A stretch of DNA of 64,000 bases from Todiramphus chloris collaris (lineage: Eukaryota > Chordata > Aves > Coraciiformes > Alcedinidae), in assembly GCA_025345505.1 (NCBI GenBank), contig JANVCC010000121.1, forward strand, positions 1,416,998-1,480,997, written 5' to 3'. A program made the translations under genes and the position numbers. Positions 34,908-47,852 of the stretch are shown here, piece by piece. Within the stretch, counting starts at the first letter, position 1. Every line of letters begins with the position of its first letter. The notes beneath the pieces are model-generated. The model was given only the letters and a program-made list of their open reading frames with translations, searched no databases and was not told where the DNA came from.

Positions 34908-37744
34908 AACACCCAAACACCTCCTTCTTAACCCCAGCATGCATTAGAATGGGAGAAGTTGAAACAAAACACCAGAACAAACCGTGATGCTGAAGAACAA
35001 GAAAGTTTACCAGTGAGCTATTTCAAGCTGCAGTTAAGATGACAGTAAAATAAATAACTTTTTTTTTTTTCCCTTTCCCCACAGTACTTATGAAAGATGA
35101 TTCACCAAAGACTGCAGTCGGTTGTAAACAATCACCAACCCTGCCAGCTGAGTTATTTTCCAGCTATTTGTGATGGGGGCAAGGAGGGGGGGTGGAAAAA
35201 AAAAAAAAAAAAAGCAAAAAAAAAATCGAACTCAATATCTCACTGCCAGCTCTTTTCAGCGGAGGCTGCGATGGCTCAACCCCGAAGCAGCGCCAAGGGA
35301 CGTGCCACCGAAATCTTTCACCTCTAGGGAAGTACCTCCCTCCTCCACAGCCCAAGCTGGCGAGTAAAACAAAGTCACCTGAGATGTCCACATCTTCACG
35401 GACGTTGAGTCTTGGCTCGATATGGTCAAGCCCTCCAACGTGGGAACGGACGGCCAACCAAATAGTTGGTGGCATCTGCACTTTGCTTCTTTCCCCGTGC
35501 GAGCTTCATGACTCAAAAATGAAAATTCTCTAAGGGAATAATGGAATTTTCTTCACCTGAAGATTTCATCCGTCTGAGAACAGATTTTTCTTTCTTTTTT
35601 TTTCCTTTATTTCTTCTGAAACGATACTAAACTTTTCATGTTTTATTTACAAAGAGAGACAAACTGCTCGGGCTTTATGGAAGGCAAAAGCAATAAACAC
35701 ATTTCTTAAAGGATTCAGGAGCTCAGAAAAATCTTTTTACAGATCTTGCTGGGGGAAAGAAGAAGAAAAAGAAAAAAAAAAGAATTCCCTCACTTCATAC
35801 AATAATATAAATCAGGAGTTTATATTTCTTCAAATGAAGATTGATACTGAATTCTGGAAAGGCAAGAGCTACTAGTGTAGAAAGCTAAGCTAATGGATGG
35901 GAGAAGCAGCCAGAAAAGAAATTGAAACAAAACGAGTGGGTTTTTTTTTAGGGGAAAGAAAAAAGCAACATGTTTTACGCAGAAAAAAGGATCATTTAAG
36001 AGGAAAAAAAAATCAAACCCCAACAACCCTTTTTAACAACTCATTGACTCCTTGCAGCTTGCGATGCCAAAGATCATTACAGCCCGGGTGAGACATTTTC
36101 CACGACGAGCTGGGAACGTGCAAGCGTGAAAAGAGAAGGAAGACTTGGTGAACGAGCTCTACAAACCCTGGAGCTGAAGGAACAGCTGAGGAAAACAAAC
36201 AAACCACCAAAGGCAAAAAAAAGAACCCAAAAAAGGCTCATTCTTCTTGGGTCTTTGGACAAAGAACCAGGAATCGATCGCTACGCCGAGTCCTGGGGAG
36301 CTGAAGAAGTGGAAGATGTATCCTGTAGGTGTTCAAGACCTAGAGATGAGCTCAGAACGTCATGATGTGTTGCGTGCTTGGCAACATCAGGATAGCAAAG
36401 AGCAACTTCTGAGGAATAAGCTGATTTGTCTCATTTGAGCTGGAAGCCCCTGAAGAAAAAGGTGAGGGGATGACCTGCTCCATTGGAAGATGCTCCTGAG
36501 AGCATCACCTTCAGAAAATCTGAAGGAAAAAGAAAACCTGGAAAACTAGAAAAAAAACCCAGAAAAGTGGAGCTGTGTTCTCTGAAAATAAGACAGCTTG
36601 AAAGAGAGGAATATATATCTTAGGATAGAGAGAAGGATGTTGTCCCTCAAGCTTCCTTGAGACAGGGAAGGATGAGAGACAAAATATCTAATAACAAGAA
36701 TAAAATGCCATCCTGGGGGCTGTTTGCAAGCGTGGAAGAACATCTGTTGGGAGTGTAAGGAAGTTCCTACTGCTTGAGAAGTCTTCCCTGCTCCCACAGA
36801 TGGGAAATACAAAGTGGTGTCACAAGTGGGAGATGAGTCCCACCCTGGGAGCTGTGGCCAGAGCCTTCCTAAGCAGTTCCAGCCTGGGGGATGCCAATGG
36901 CCATCCAGAAGAAGTCAACGTGTTGATGAAACTCACCTTCATCTTGGAATGATGACTGCTAAGGAAACACAGCGCTTGAGTTGCATCTGAGGAGACGTTC
37001 ACATGGCAGCAAGGGAGGTGGTTTAGTCAGGACTTGGTTTAGCACTTGAGCAGATGTGAGACATGGGGCATGGAGATGGCTTAGCAACAGCGGGGTGTCT
37101 ACACGTGTCCTGCAGCTCGTGCCATTCCTCATCTGTTGAGAACAGCTCAAGTTGGGCTCGCTGACTAAACACAACTACTTTGATACAGGAGAAACCAGCA
37201 GAAACAATACTCAGGAATTAATTCTACTCGATGATAAAAGGAAAATGAGCCAAAAAAAATAAATCAACATCTCCTATGAACTGAACCAAACCAAAACCCC
37301 AAGAGAAACACAACCATTTGTTCTATTTTAACACACACTTGTTTTGTTTTCTTCATCAGACGCATAGAATTCCTTCCTGTCTACTCAGGATGACCCCCCC
37401 CCCCAGTATCTCCAACAAAAAAAAAAATAAATGAAATGCCTTGTTTTGATAAATTTGTGAATCCAAGCAGAAATGTAATCAAGCAGAGCAGCCTGAAGAA
37501 ATCTATAGCTCCAGCCCGAGCCATGCGCACTCATTTGAAGGCCTGAGTTATTCTATAGGGGAGCAATTCAGCGCAGCACGCCGGGGCTGATCTGCATGTA
37601 AATCACTTGCCACTGGGGCCCGAAACAAGGATGAGCTGCCACGCTTTCCCCGGCCCCCTTCATCCCTTTCTACCTCCTTTCCAAAGGAGCTTTGGAATTT
37701 TTTTCCTACCTCCTCAGCAGGGCGGCCCTGCCCTAGACCCACGT

Positions 37745-37972
37745 TGTCCTAAGTAGGAGGCATCTGCAATTAGAGCAGGATGCTCAGAGCCCTGGCCAAC
37801 CTCATAGAACCTCAAAGATCATCTAGAACCTGCAGTGGTGCCAGGGATGGGGCAGCCACCACCTTGGGGGCAACCTGGGCCAGGCTCTCACCACCCTCAC
37901 CATCAACAATTTCTCCTTCTCTCCAGTCTAAATCTCCCTCTTTGAGTTCCAAACCATCCCCTCTTGTTTAAA
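37745..37972 (-). mobile_element. CR1 fragment interrupted by a second tail piece
   Basis: Reverse CR1 body (GCATCTGCAATTAGAGCAGG ... GTGCCAGGGATGGGGCAGCC) broken at about 37802-37835 by CATAGAACCTCAAAGATCAT, which looks like part of another CR1 tail. Confidence 0.8.
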
Positions 37973-38654
37973 ACCAACCCCCTGCTATCAGTGCTGGCTC
38001 TCCCAGCGGATACCTTGGGGAGACAGCATCACACAGCGACATCCTGCAGCCAGAGACATCTCTAACTGAGATCAGAAGAGGATCTGAACTTGGAGTCAAA
38101 GTCTGTCGTACACACCAACTACAAACACTGCCCACGACCCACCTTCTGGCATGATGAACCCTTTTGCAGAGGTGAAAGACAAGCTGAAAACTATCCAGGC
38201 AGTAAAAAAAAAAAACCAAACCCACTCTGATGTCAGAGAAGAACTGCATCCCACCTCAGCTCAAGAAGGTGGCCCTCAGCAGAGACCTCTGCAACACAGT
38301 ATGAAGCCATGTGCCTTTAATAATTTATCAGGAAGAAATTAAAGAGATATTAGGAAGAAATTAAAGAGATAAAGCTTCTCATAATTGCATTATGTTGGAT
38401 TAATATGCCTTCATTTAATTACTATGCCTATCATCAATTAATTCTCAGTAGGGAATGCAGAAACCAGTACAGGTAGAGGGAGTTCCAGGGATTTTTTTTC
38501 ATCATTTCTGGCAAATAAATAAATAGAAACTGGAGAGGTGAAGCATCAGCGAGGTGCCCAACCAGCTGGACACGTGCTCATACTCAGCACAGCCCTCTGG
38601 GGCCACCTAGAGCTCTGACAGCAATCTTAGGCCATTTATGGACGTGGCCATAAA

Positions 38655-38754
38655 CTACAGAATCGTAGACTGGTTTAGGTAGGAAAAGACCTTAAAGACC
38701 ATCTAGTTCCAACTCCCACCAGACCAGGCTGCTCAAAGCCCCATCCAACCTGGC
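38655..38754 (-). mobile_element. CR1 LINE fragment
   Basis: Reverse tail CTACAGAATCGTAGACTGGT followed by CTGCTCAAAGCCCCATCCAA. Directly abuts the shared flank described for 38755-39090. Confidence 0.87.
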
Positions 38755-39090
38755 AAGGTCCCTTTTGCCCGTGTCCACGTCGTCCCTTGTCTGGTCGCTC
38801 CTTGTCCCACAGGCTCTCACTGACCTAAACAAGATGCTTTTTCTGGGGCTGAGAAGAAATTTCTTGATTCATAGAGCAGTTTGGGTGGGACGGGACCTTT
38901 CAAGGTCTCATCCAGCCCAACCCCCCTGCAGGGAGCAGGGCCATCTGCAGCTAGAGCAGGGTGCTCAGAGCCCCGGCCAACCCGACCTCGAACGCCTCCA
39001 GGGAAGGCAGATCCACAGCATCTCTGGACATGTTCTGGTGTCTCACCACCCTCCCAGTGAAGACCATCTCCTTACATCTCATCTAAATCT
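38755..39090 (-). mobile_element. CR1 fragment with shared 3' flank (second copy)
   Basis: 38872-39090 is a reversed CR1 3' end (CATAGAGCAGTTTGGGTGGG...). 38755-38871 is the non-CR1 flank also found at 16090-16202. The CR1 part extends further than its relative at 16.2 kb, so the two copies have different 5' truncations. Confidence 0.85.
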
Positions 39091-39533
39091 TGGCAGTTGG
39101 TTAATACTTTCAGAAGATGCTCGCTTGCCACTGTTCAGCACCAGCAGAGCAATACATATATATTTTCACAGTTTTCATTTCTAGACACCTTCTATTTTCT
39201 CACTCCAACCTGAAGCTGAAAATAAGTGTTGAAACATCTGAATCCCCCACGAGATGAATCCTGCTCGGAGTAGCTTCCCTCCAGAAATCCTACACCAAAG
39301 ATAAGAGGAGCTTAAAGACATACACAACATTATGGGCTTTTTATTTCACTTCTACCCAAAGGCAGGTCTCTTAATTTCTTCTCTCCATATTTTCATGCTA
39401 GAGATGCTTGAGAAGAGTTCACAGGTTTCAAACCTGTTGCTCGAGGACTTCAATGTCCTTTGCTATTGACCACACATCATTCTCTCCTCTCTCTTCCACT
39501 GCAACAGGAATCTCTTCTGAGAACTGCACACAT

Positions 39534-39780
39534 TCATAGAATTGCAGAACCCCAGGTTGGACTGGACCTGGAGGACCACAGTATCACGGATCACCAGGTT
39601 GGATTGGACCTGGAGGATCACAGAATCACGGATCACCAGGTTGGAATGGACCTGGAGGATCACAGAATCAAGGAACACCAGGTTGGATTGAGCCTTGAGG
39701 ATCACAGAATCACGGAACACCAGGTTGGAATGGACCTGGAGGATCACAGAATCAAGGAACACCAGGTTGGAAGGGACCTC
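39534..39780 (+). repeat. 42 bp minisatellite derived from a CR1 tail
   Basis: About six copies of a 42 bp unit composed of GGATCACAGAATCACGGATC plus ACCAGGTTGGATTGGACCTGGA-like sequence. Its flanks are CATAGAATTGCAGAACC and GGTTGGAAGGGACCTCAAGC, i.e. the reversed CR1 3' end, so the array arose inside a CR1. The period is a multiple of three, which keeps frames open on both strands (14-residue repeats); I do not regard these as genes. Confidence 0.9.
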
Positions 39781-42740
39781 AAGCTTCCTCTGGTCCAACT
39801 TCTCTTGGCAAAAGCACGCTCTAGATAAACTGTCCCAGTGCCCTGGCCAGCTGAAATTCATACGACCTCAGTCAAGATGAAACATCTCAACTGATAGGTC
39901 TGACCTAGTCAGTTTGTGATGAAACTGTTCCTGTGTTTATGTGTATATTTAAATATTATATATACATTCTCCAGATGGACAGAGGTGGACATTCCTGACC
40001 TCGGTCTAACGCGCAATCACGTTCAGCAAATATAGAACACAACAGAAAGCAAATCTGATGGAAAAAAAAAAACCCACCATCAAAATGACAAAGCTACCAC
40101 CAATTACTCAGAATTCTAAGTCTAAACTTTGTTTTTCCCCCCCACCCCTGACCTGGGACACCATTAAAACCCAGAAATGGGGAGAGGTTAAGAAGCACAC
40201 CCACCAAAGCATCAGGAGGAGAGAAGGGCAGGGAAGCAAGGACGGGTGACGGGCTCGTGTTGCACCAAAGCCCAAACCAGAAGGTCTACTGCTCTACTCC
40301 ACCACGTACCCACGTGAAACCTTAAAGCTGAAAAGTACAGTTCCATAGCAGGAGGGTGTTGGAATTCCAGCCCGTTTGGAAGCCTGTTTCCCTACGAGGT
40401 AACGTGACTCTTTCCAAGTCCTCCTCCTGAAAGCTCCTCACCCTTTGGCTCGTGGCGAGCGCCTTTCTTCACGAGGTGGGGTTTTCTTCTGCCACCAGAG
40501 CTATTTTCTTATTAGTTATTCTCTCTGGCTGCATCGCTTCGTCCCCGTTTCCAAGGCGACAGACAGGAAGCAGGAGTTAAGCAGAATCTTTCATCTGGGA
40601 GGGGATGGATGGGAATGGATGAGGGAGTTTGAGCAAGGTCAGGCATTTACCGCTGAATACAAATCTGTCACGCCTAATAGATGAAGCTCTTTAGTTTCCC
40701 AGCTACTCAGGCTGCTCCCGGCATCCAAGGAGAAAATAAAAAGACACTCAAGCATGAATGCCAATCAGCTTGTGCTGGCAACAATGATGTATATACATGT
40801 GCCACAGCAGCTGTACCAGGCTTGGCCATGGATGAAAGGAGAAATTAAATAGGTGTCAATAATTATAGAAGGTCAGGATCTAAATCCCTGAATACTAAAG
40901 ATATTTTAATAATACCGGACGGTGAAGCAGGGAAGTTATTAAGGCAGGAGGCTCAAGAGGCCTTAACCCAGAGTACAAGGAGATGCTGGGGCTGGGGTGG
41001 TGGAAAAGCAGCGGCACGTAGAGGGATCTTCCAAAGCCGTGAGGACACGGAGCACGGATTTAGCAAATCCAGCTCTTTTGGCTGCTCGGGCTCGACAGCC
41101 GCGACTGCGCTGGGGATGCAAACAAGGGGAACAAAGTGATGGTTGGAGCTGGAAGATTTGCTGAAGGCAAAGCAGGAGGCTGAGAAAACACATCCCGGAG
41201 CTCGAAACTGGAGACCAGACTTCAACCCAAGGCTTGGTCAAAGCCAACCACCCCACTTCTCACACTACGACTTGGTTTGTGCAGGCAGAGTTTGGTTTAA
41301 GGAGGATTCAGTTGCATTTGTTCTTTTAGATTGGTACTTTTATCTGGTCATGGATAAGAGAAATTCACTTGGCTTTTATTGGGTCATAATCCGGCTTGAA
41401 AAATGATCAGGTTTGAAAGTCAGGCTGCGGGAAGGACTTTGCACATCTGGGCTCCAGGAACATTGGCAAAAGAAGGGGATTGCCCACCTCTTTCCAGGCT
41501 TATCAGCTGTGACAGATGCTTCCAAACCCTCCTCTCTTCTTCCACGCCACTTGGCTGGCAACATTTTGCTTTAGTCAAGCGCAACCGCCGCTGTCCGTGT
41601 TCTAACTGACAACAACGGGGAGCAGACGTTGCTACCTGAAGGAACAGATACCAACTTTTGGTCAGGAAAACCCTGTGGACAGCTCCTGTAATGAAGCCTC
41701 TGGTCTCCTCAGGAGATGGATTCAGGAAGCTGTCAAAATCCGACCGCCTAAGGTCAACGTGGATAAGCCTAAAACCAAGATATGGGACATGAATTTAATG
41801 CTCAGGAGAGAAGATGGTACAATCATTTATCCAGCATTGGTCAGTTGGTTCTGCCCACAGTGAAGTCACAAGCTGGAGATAAGCAGGAAGGTCAAGTCCA
41901 TGCCCTCCTCCCTCAACGGATGGATGGAGAGGACAAAAATATGCAGATTTTTAACGTGGGACCAAAAGAGAAAGAGAAAAATAAGTTTCCTCCACAGCTT
42001 CTTTTTATAAACTACTTTTTCCATGTCACCAAAGTCAATGTTCTTGTACATGCTTCAGAAGCTTTCACAGCCATCACCCCATCCACCCACATAGCTAGGA
42101 GGTCAGGGCTCCTTTATCCTCACCTGGAAGCTGTCCCATGTATCAGGTCATATAAAATCTTTACCTCCTCACTAAATTAAAGGACGGGGATGAACGAATA
42201 ACTCTTGGGCTTATGGAAACCCAACGGAGAACCGCATGAATTTCTTGAGCCTGGTGTTCCCTCGAATGAACCTTTCTTTCTGCAGCCCCACGACAGTGAA
42301 AGGAAATGAACTTGGCAACACCATTCACCCCCAAATCCACAGCAGGATTAGGACACCTCCCGTGGGATTAGAGGTTCAAATCCCATTACGGAGCAGACGG
42401 CGTCGCGACGCCAGTTCGAAGGGAAAATGGAATTCCATTCAAGAATCTGCAGGAAGGAGACCCCTGACTAAGAGAAATCCTTCAGAATATCCCCAGATTA
42501 ATGTAATGGACTTAAATAAGAAAAATACTAAGCAGGCTGAAAGGATAATATCCTAAATATGAAAATTAAGCGCTCGCTGCTCGCCTGAAACGCCGCACAG
42601 ACCAAAGCCGTCCCGGCCAGAGATGCCACCAGCTCTGCAGCTTGATGAGGCCATCAGGACTTGTTCTACATAATTAACCCCCCAGGCCTTTTCAAAATTA
42701 AACTTCTATTGCTGCAAGGAAGATGCCAGTAGATATGTAA

Positions 42741-43031
42741 AGGATGGGGCCAGGTTCTTGTCAGTGGTGTCCAGCCACACGACAAGGGGCAACAAGGGGC
42801 ACAAACCCAAGAGGTTCCACCTGACCAGGAGGAGAAAGTTCTTTGGTGTGAGGGTGTCAGAGGCTGTCCCAGGCTGCCCAGAGAGTCTGTGGAGTCTCCT
42901 TGTCCAGAGAGATTCCAAACCCACCTGGGCAATGGGATGCTGGGCCCCCTGCTCTGGGTGACCCTGCTGGAGCAGGGGGGTGGCACCAGCTGATCTCCAG
43001 AGGTCCCTTCCAACCCCACCATGCTGTGATG
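42741..43031 (+). mobile_element. CR1 LINE fragment
   Basis: Forward copy from AAGGATGGGGCCAGGTTCTT to the CCACCATGCTGTGATGA tail. Confidence 0.93.
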
Positions 43032-43518
43032 ACACCACTCCAGTTACCCACATGAAGAAAATCCTCCTTTTTTTTCCCTGACGAAGCGCTCAGCCCATTT
43101 AGTTTTGCCAGGACCAATTTCAAGAGGATTTGCTCCAGGACAGCAAACGGTCCCTTTGGATGGCTGCTCCCCTTGGTCTTCTGTTCCTCAGAGAACCAGG
43201 GTGTTTTCTGAACAAATAACAGCTCTGCTTCCAAGACCAACCCCCCTCCTCCCCACCCTGATCCTTCCAGTCCCAGGGAAAGGAACAGCAAAGTGAGAAC
43301 GCCGCTGAATATAAATGGGAGGGAAGCCCATTATAATTACAAATCTGGCCATCCAACGTGCTGAAATGATGGGCTGACACCGTCATCCCAACCCAGACAC
43401 CAATTACAATTACATCCAACCAAGGCCACCGAGCCAGACAGGGGATGGGCCGGATGAAAGATGTACCATCTCGGGGATTTCAGCTCTTCAACTTCCCAAG
43501 GAATCGCTTTCCGCGCGA

Positions 43519-43640
43519 CGAGCGGCGCGCCGCTCGAGCTAAATAATTAATGCTTGAGCAAGGGGCATCAAATTAGTCCTAAATGGTGAGGGGAAGGGAG
43601 AGGGGGAAGGGATGGGAGAGGAAGGGGAGAATAGGAGAAG
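43519..43640 (+). repeat. GC palindrome and polypurine tract
   Basis: An 18 bp perfect palindrome CGAGCGGCGCGCCGCTCG (43519-43536) is followed at 43588-43640 by 53 bases that are G or A except for two T. That tract has several runs of three to five G, capable of G-quadruplex formation on the plus strand. Confidence 0.8.
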
Positions 43641-43949
43641 CCAGCTTCCCCCCCCTCCCCTCGCTGTCACTCAGATAAGACATTTGCATTCCTAGAAGAA
43701 ATGTGCCTCCTTCCTCCCTTCGGAGCCAACACAAGGTGCTTTTTGGTGCTTTTTTTAAGCATTTCTTTTATTCCCTCCCCCCTTTTTTTTACCCTCTGAT
43801 CCCACTGCTCTAACTAAACACAAACAGAAAAAGCCCTCGTAGTCTAAAGCATCCTCAAGACCCAAGGGGGGGGATGGCAAAGCTCGTGGTGTTTTCTTGT
43901 TGGAGCTGGGGGGAGTGATAATGAAATTCATGGCTGGTGGTCTTCAGAG

Positions 43950-44420
43950 TGATAACGGCAGCGCATTCGGGTCTCCCGGGCACGTGCGTCGCCCCAGTAA
44001 AACTGGTCCTAACTATGAATAAAAAGCAAAACTAATAAACTGCCTATTGCTAATATAGAACGACTAATACAACGCCTAATAGCTGCAACTATAATATATA
44101 ATAACCCTTATAATCCCTAATAACTATGATATATAATCGCCGCTACAACATCGCTCTCCTACGACGCGCAAATCTCGACGCGCCGGGGAGGGGAGGGGTT
44201 ATTATCCCTAAAATCTTTCCATCTGGGAGGCGAGGATACAAACTTAATATCCCTGCCAAATAAGCCCCAAGATTAATTTGCTGTCTCCTCATAAACCAAA
44301 CACGTTCAGCTATTTCTCCCCCTTTCTTATCGTTGATCAAACGGCAGCGCGGCAAAGAGGTTTCTGCCGGGGAGGCGAGGAGGTAGCGCTCGACCTATAA
44401 AACAACCCATCAACGCTCGG
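43950..44420. other. AT/CpG mosaic, repeat-free
   Basis: About 130 bp of TAATA-rich sequence (44020-44150) passes abruptly into CpG-rich sequence (ACGACGCGCAAATCTCGACG, CGCCGGGGAGGGGAGGGG). No gene or known repeat recognised. Possible conserved non-coding element. Confidence 0.35.
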
Positions 44421-44763
44421 GGACCACGCATCTCCTGACCTTACTGCTCCTGAACCCTGCTGTGGAACTTCCATCTGCTCTTCTCAAAGAAGCTGTTAGA
44501 TTGAGGGGAAAAAAAAATGAGCACCCACCAAAATGTGTGCTTGTGTTGGGGAAGAGAGGAGTCAACTCAAAAATAAGCGCTCTCCGCCTCGTAGAGCGGT
44601 GGGTGACACGGTGATGCGCAGCTAGACGTGGCCAAATGAACAAGGCTAGAAGGACATGACTTCTGTGAAGGTGAAGGACTCTTAAATGACTTGACTTCTT
44701 CACCAGAACATCGGAGCACCTCATGCTTTCTATTTTCAGGCCACCTTTGAGAAGCTGGCCAAA

Positions 44764-44832
44764 CCCAGCGCTGGGTTAATGGTTGGACTCGATGATCTTA
44801 AAGGTCTTTTCCAACTGAAATGACTCTGTTGA
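44764..44832 (+). mobile_element. CR1 3'-tail scrap
   Basis: GCTGGGTTAATGGTTGGACT then TTTTCCAACTGAAATGACTC: the last 70 bp of a forward CR1. Confidence 0.85.
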
Positions 44833-45375
44833 CCTCATTCAATCAGCAGGCATCCCAGCGAGTTACTGGGAGGTTTGTGGTGAAACCTTTGTCATGCCAG
44901 AGCTGGACAAGCAGCTTGGGCACTGGTCTGTCTTTCCTCTGGAAGGTTTTTCTCCTATATTCCTCCCTCAGAGGTGGTTTAGAGGGAGAAAGACTAAGCC
45001 CACACAGGCTGCAAAGTCCATGAAAGGCAGGCCAGAGATATCTCCTTGGCAATAAGGGCAGGAGGATCTTGGCCTATGGCCAACCCTCAGAGCCTATATA
45101 GACATTCAAGGATGACCATGGCTTCTCATCCCTTTTCCTGACAGTAGATCCTCCTCCACCCGTGTTGGTGAGCCCAACAAGCCTCCTGGCAGGAGATGCA
45201 GTCAGTAGCATCCCTCAGTCCTCATTTGGTTTCTTCTTCTCCCCATGGTTTCAAGGTCAGCTGCCACCCATGTTCTCTTTATTACTTAAATAGAGCACAT
45301 TCATGTATCTAAAGTCCCTTTAAACACTTTGTTGTCCAATACCTTTAAAATAAAGACACAAAAAGACAACTGTAG

Positions 45376-45533
45376 CTTCATAGAGAGGTTGTGGAGTCTC
45401 CTTCTCTGGAGGCTTTCAAGATGCCCCCCGGATCTGTTCCTGTGTGGGCTGCCCTGGGTGACCCTGCTCTGGCAGGGGGGCTGGACTAGATGCTCTCCAG
45501 AGCTCCCTTCCAACCCCTACCATTCTATAATAA
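45376..45533 (+). mobile_element. CR1 LINE fragment
   Basis: Forward copy with GAGGTTGTGGAGTCTCCTTC and TGGGTGACCCTGCTCTGGCA, ending in CTACCATTCTATAA. Confidence 0.92.
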
Positions 45534-47516
45534 GTCTACTCAAGTAGCCTCACCTCAGGTTCCACCTTCTTCGGAGCTCGACTCGGCACCTTTTAGGGCT
45601 CTTTCTATGGTGTTGCCTCCTCGTGTAACGCGTTGCACGGCTCTCGTGACAACGCAAAGCACCGAGGGTTGTGCCAAAGCCCAACGGGTGACTCTTCAAC
45701 GAGCTGTTCATGAAAACCTCTTTCCTCTGCACTCCAATTCCTCTCTGAGAAATGAAGCTTTCTGCTACACTAGCCCAGCCCTTCAAGTAGTACTTGTGAA
45801 AAACAAAAAGAAAACCCTTTGTAAGGTGTAAAAAAACCCCAAACAACCCCCAAACGTCTCTTGAACCCCACGAAATACTCGTTGCAACAGCTCTTAAATC
45901 AAGTCCTTACATTCAAACTCCCAAGTACGTCGCTCTCCGTGTTTATAACAACATCATCACCTGCTCTTCTGACAAATTAAAGTCTAACGTCGCCAAGCTA
46001 ATTGCGCCGTTATTCATTCTATCTTGTGATTATTCTGACATTCCCCCGTAAAGTCAATATACGGTAAGTGATATTTTAATTAACACCACTTAAGCCCTAC
46101 TTGGATTCCAGCTTCCCAGGATTATTATTTATCAACATAAACCCTTCGTTAACGCCAAAAAAAAAGAACAGAAATAAATCAGGTTACGGCTGGATTTTAA
46201 ATGGTTAATAAGAGATCATTACCCTTCTCTAACTTTTCTTTTCCATATTTTGTTTTTAAATCTATTTTAGCACCTGGCTGAGCTCCTGTCAAGAGTACAG
46301 ACAACAGCTCTTCCTCTTCCATGCAATAGGTTTCCCAGCAGCTCGCCTGAACTTCTCTTCCTGGTCGTACAAAGCTGCACCCAAGTCCTGAGGACCACCC
46401 AAGCGTCCCTCTCCTGTTGAAGCCACTCCTCTGCTTCACCTCACCCGGGTCTTTCGCGTGCAGCAAGGTGGATCCAGCAGAACCATTTCAGCCCAGGACA
46501 TGTTTCACAGGGATACAACCAGCAACAGGACAGAGACATCCTACTTCAGACCAGGAGACACCTCCTGGTCTCACCACGCTCTCACACGACCCCTCACGTC
46601 AGGTGAGTGCCTCCCTTTTCCTGAATTGCTCCTCGATTGTCCAAATGTCCAAAATTTTGCCAGTTGGGAGAAAGCAGCATGACTCCAGCACAGAAGCTCA
46701 TCTCCTGAGCTTCAGAGGAGACCGTGGTGTTGTAGAAACCCAGCTGACCCAGTTTGAAAACCCAGGTTTTTTAACCCTTCTAACTTACCAAACAAAGCCA
46801 TGAATGTTTAGATGAGTATTTTAAGTCAAGACCAAGCATCTCAAACCGCAGCTTTCCAGAACCCGTCACCATCCAAACTTTCCAGCAATGCTTGACTAGA
46901 TGAATGGAAAGCAGAACCAGACAAGACCTCAGCAACAAAACTAACCCTTTCCTAGACCCCACTGTTGGGTTAAACATATCCTGGATTACAAACATCCCTA
47001 GTAGCTGCTTATCTAACTTACAGACCTGCAAAGCCTGAAGCTCCAAAAGTCTTCCAGGACAATCCCTTGCAGAGCATCCATCCGGAGATGCCTTCTAAGC
47101 ACTGCTGCTGCTTTTAGGACACCCTTTACATACCAACATTTCTTGTTAACTACAAAAATATTCCACTGGTTTTGCATTTTTGCCTCTGTCTGTCATAAAT
47201 CCCCAAGGGAGGTGTCACAATGTTATGGCACAGGCCACCATAAAAGCAGAAACCCAAAATTTATTCGCGCTATTATTCCGATGATTCCTGCAAGCGCAGG
47301 GTAATAAATGTGAGCGGCTCACCAGTCGTGAACAGCAAAATAAGGATGTTAGATCCCGTTTCCACACAAAAACATCCTGACATGCTGCCTCAGGAGATGG
47401 TTGTTCTCCCCATCCCTGCCCATCAGGTGCTTTTACCACTTTTTGCTACCGCTAGTTTTCCCCTAAAGCACCTTTTGGCCATCAGCAGTGGTGGGGCTCC
47501 AGACAGGATGATGATC

Positions 47517-47852
47517 AGAATCATGGAATCATCCTGGTTAGAAGAGACCTTTGAGTCCAACCCAGCGCTGCCAGGGCACCACTGACCCATGGCCCTCAGC
47601 ACCACAGCTTGGAAACCCCTCCAGGGATCATGGGGACTCCACCACTGCTCTGGGAAGCCTGGACCCAGCCCTTGGCCTTCTTGAACCTCATTCCAGTGTC
47701 CTCAGCACATCGATCCAGCCTGGCCAGATCCCTCTGTAGAGTCTCCTGACCCTCCAGGAGATTAATACTCCTGCCCAACTTGGTGTCATCTGCAAACTTA
47801 CTATGGGTGCCCTTCATCTACTCATCCAGATGGTTGACAAAGAGATAACTAC
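47517..47852 (-). mobile_element. Composite CR1 fragment
   Basis: Reverse tail part (GAATCATGGAATCATCCTGG to about 47670) joined to a different part of CR1 (CTTGGCCTTCTTGAACCTCA ... AACTTGGTGTCATCTGCAAA). The join implies an internal deletion or two nested insertions. Confidence 0.87.

Noticed and set aside
39460-39861. Open frames on both strands with a 14-residue repeating peptide
   Set aside because: Explained by the 42 bp CR1-tail minisatellite; a period divisible by three keeps frames open. No domain, no splice context.
42370-42412. tRNA-like T-arm (GGTTCAAATCC) next to the palindrome GGCGTCGCGACGCC
   Set aside because: No A box or acceptor stem could be placed upstream; a single B-box-like match is expected by chance.
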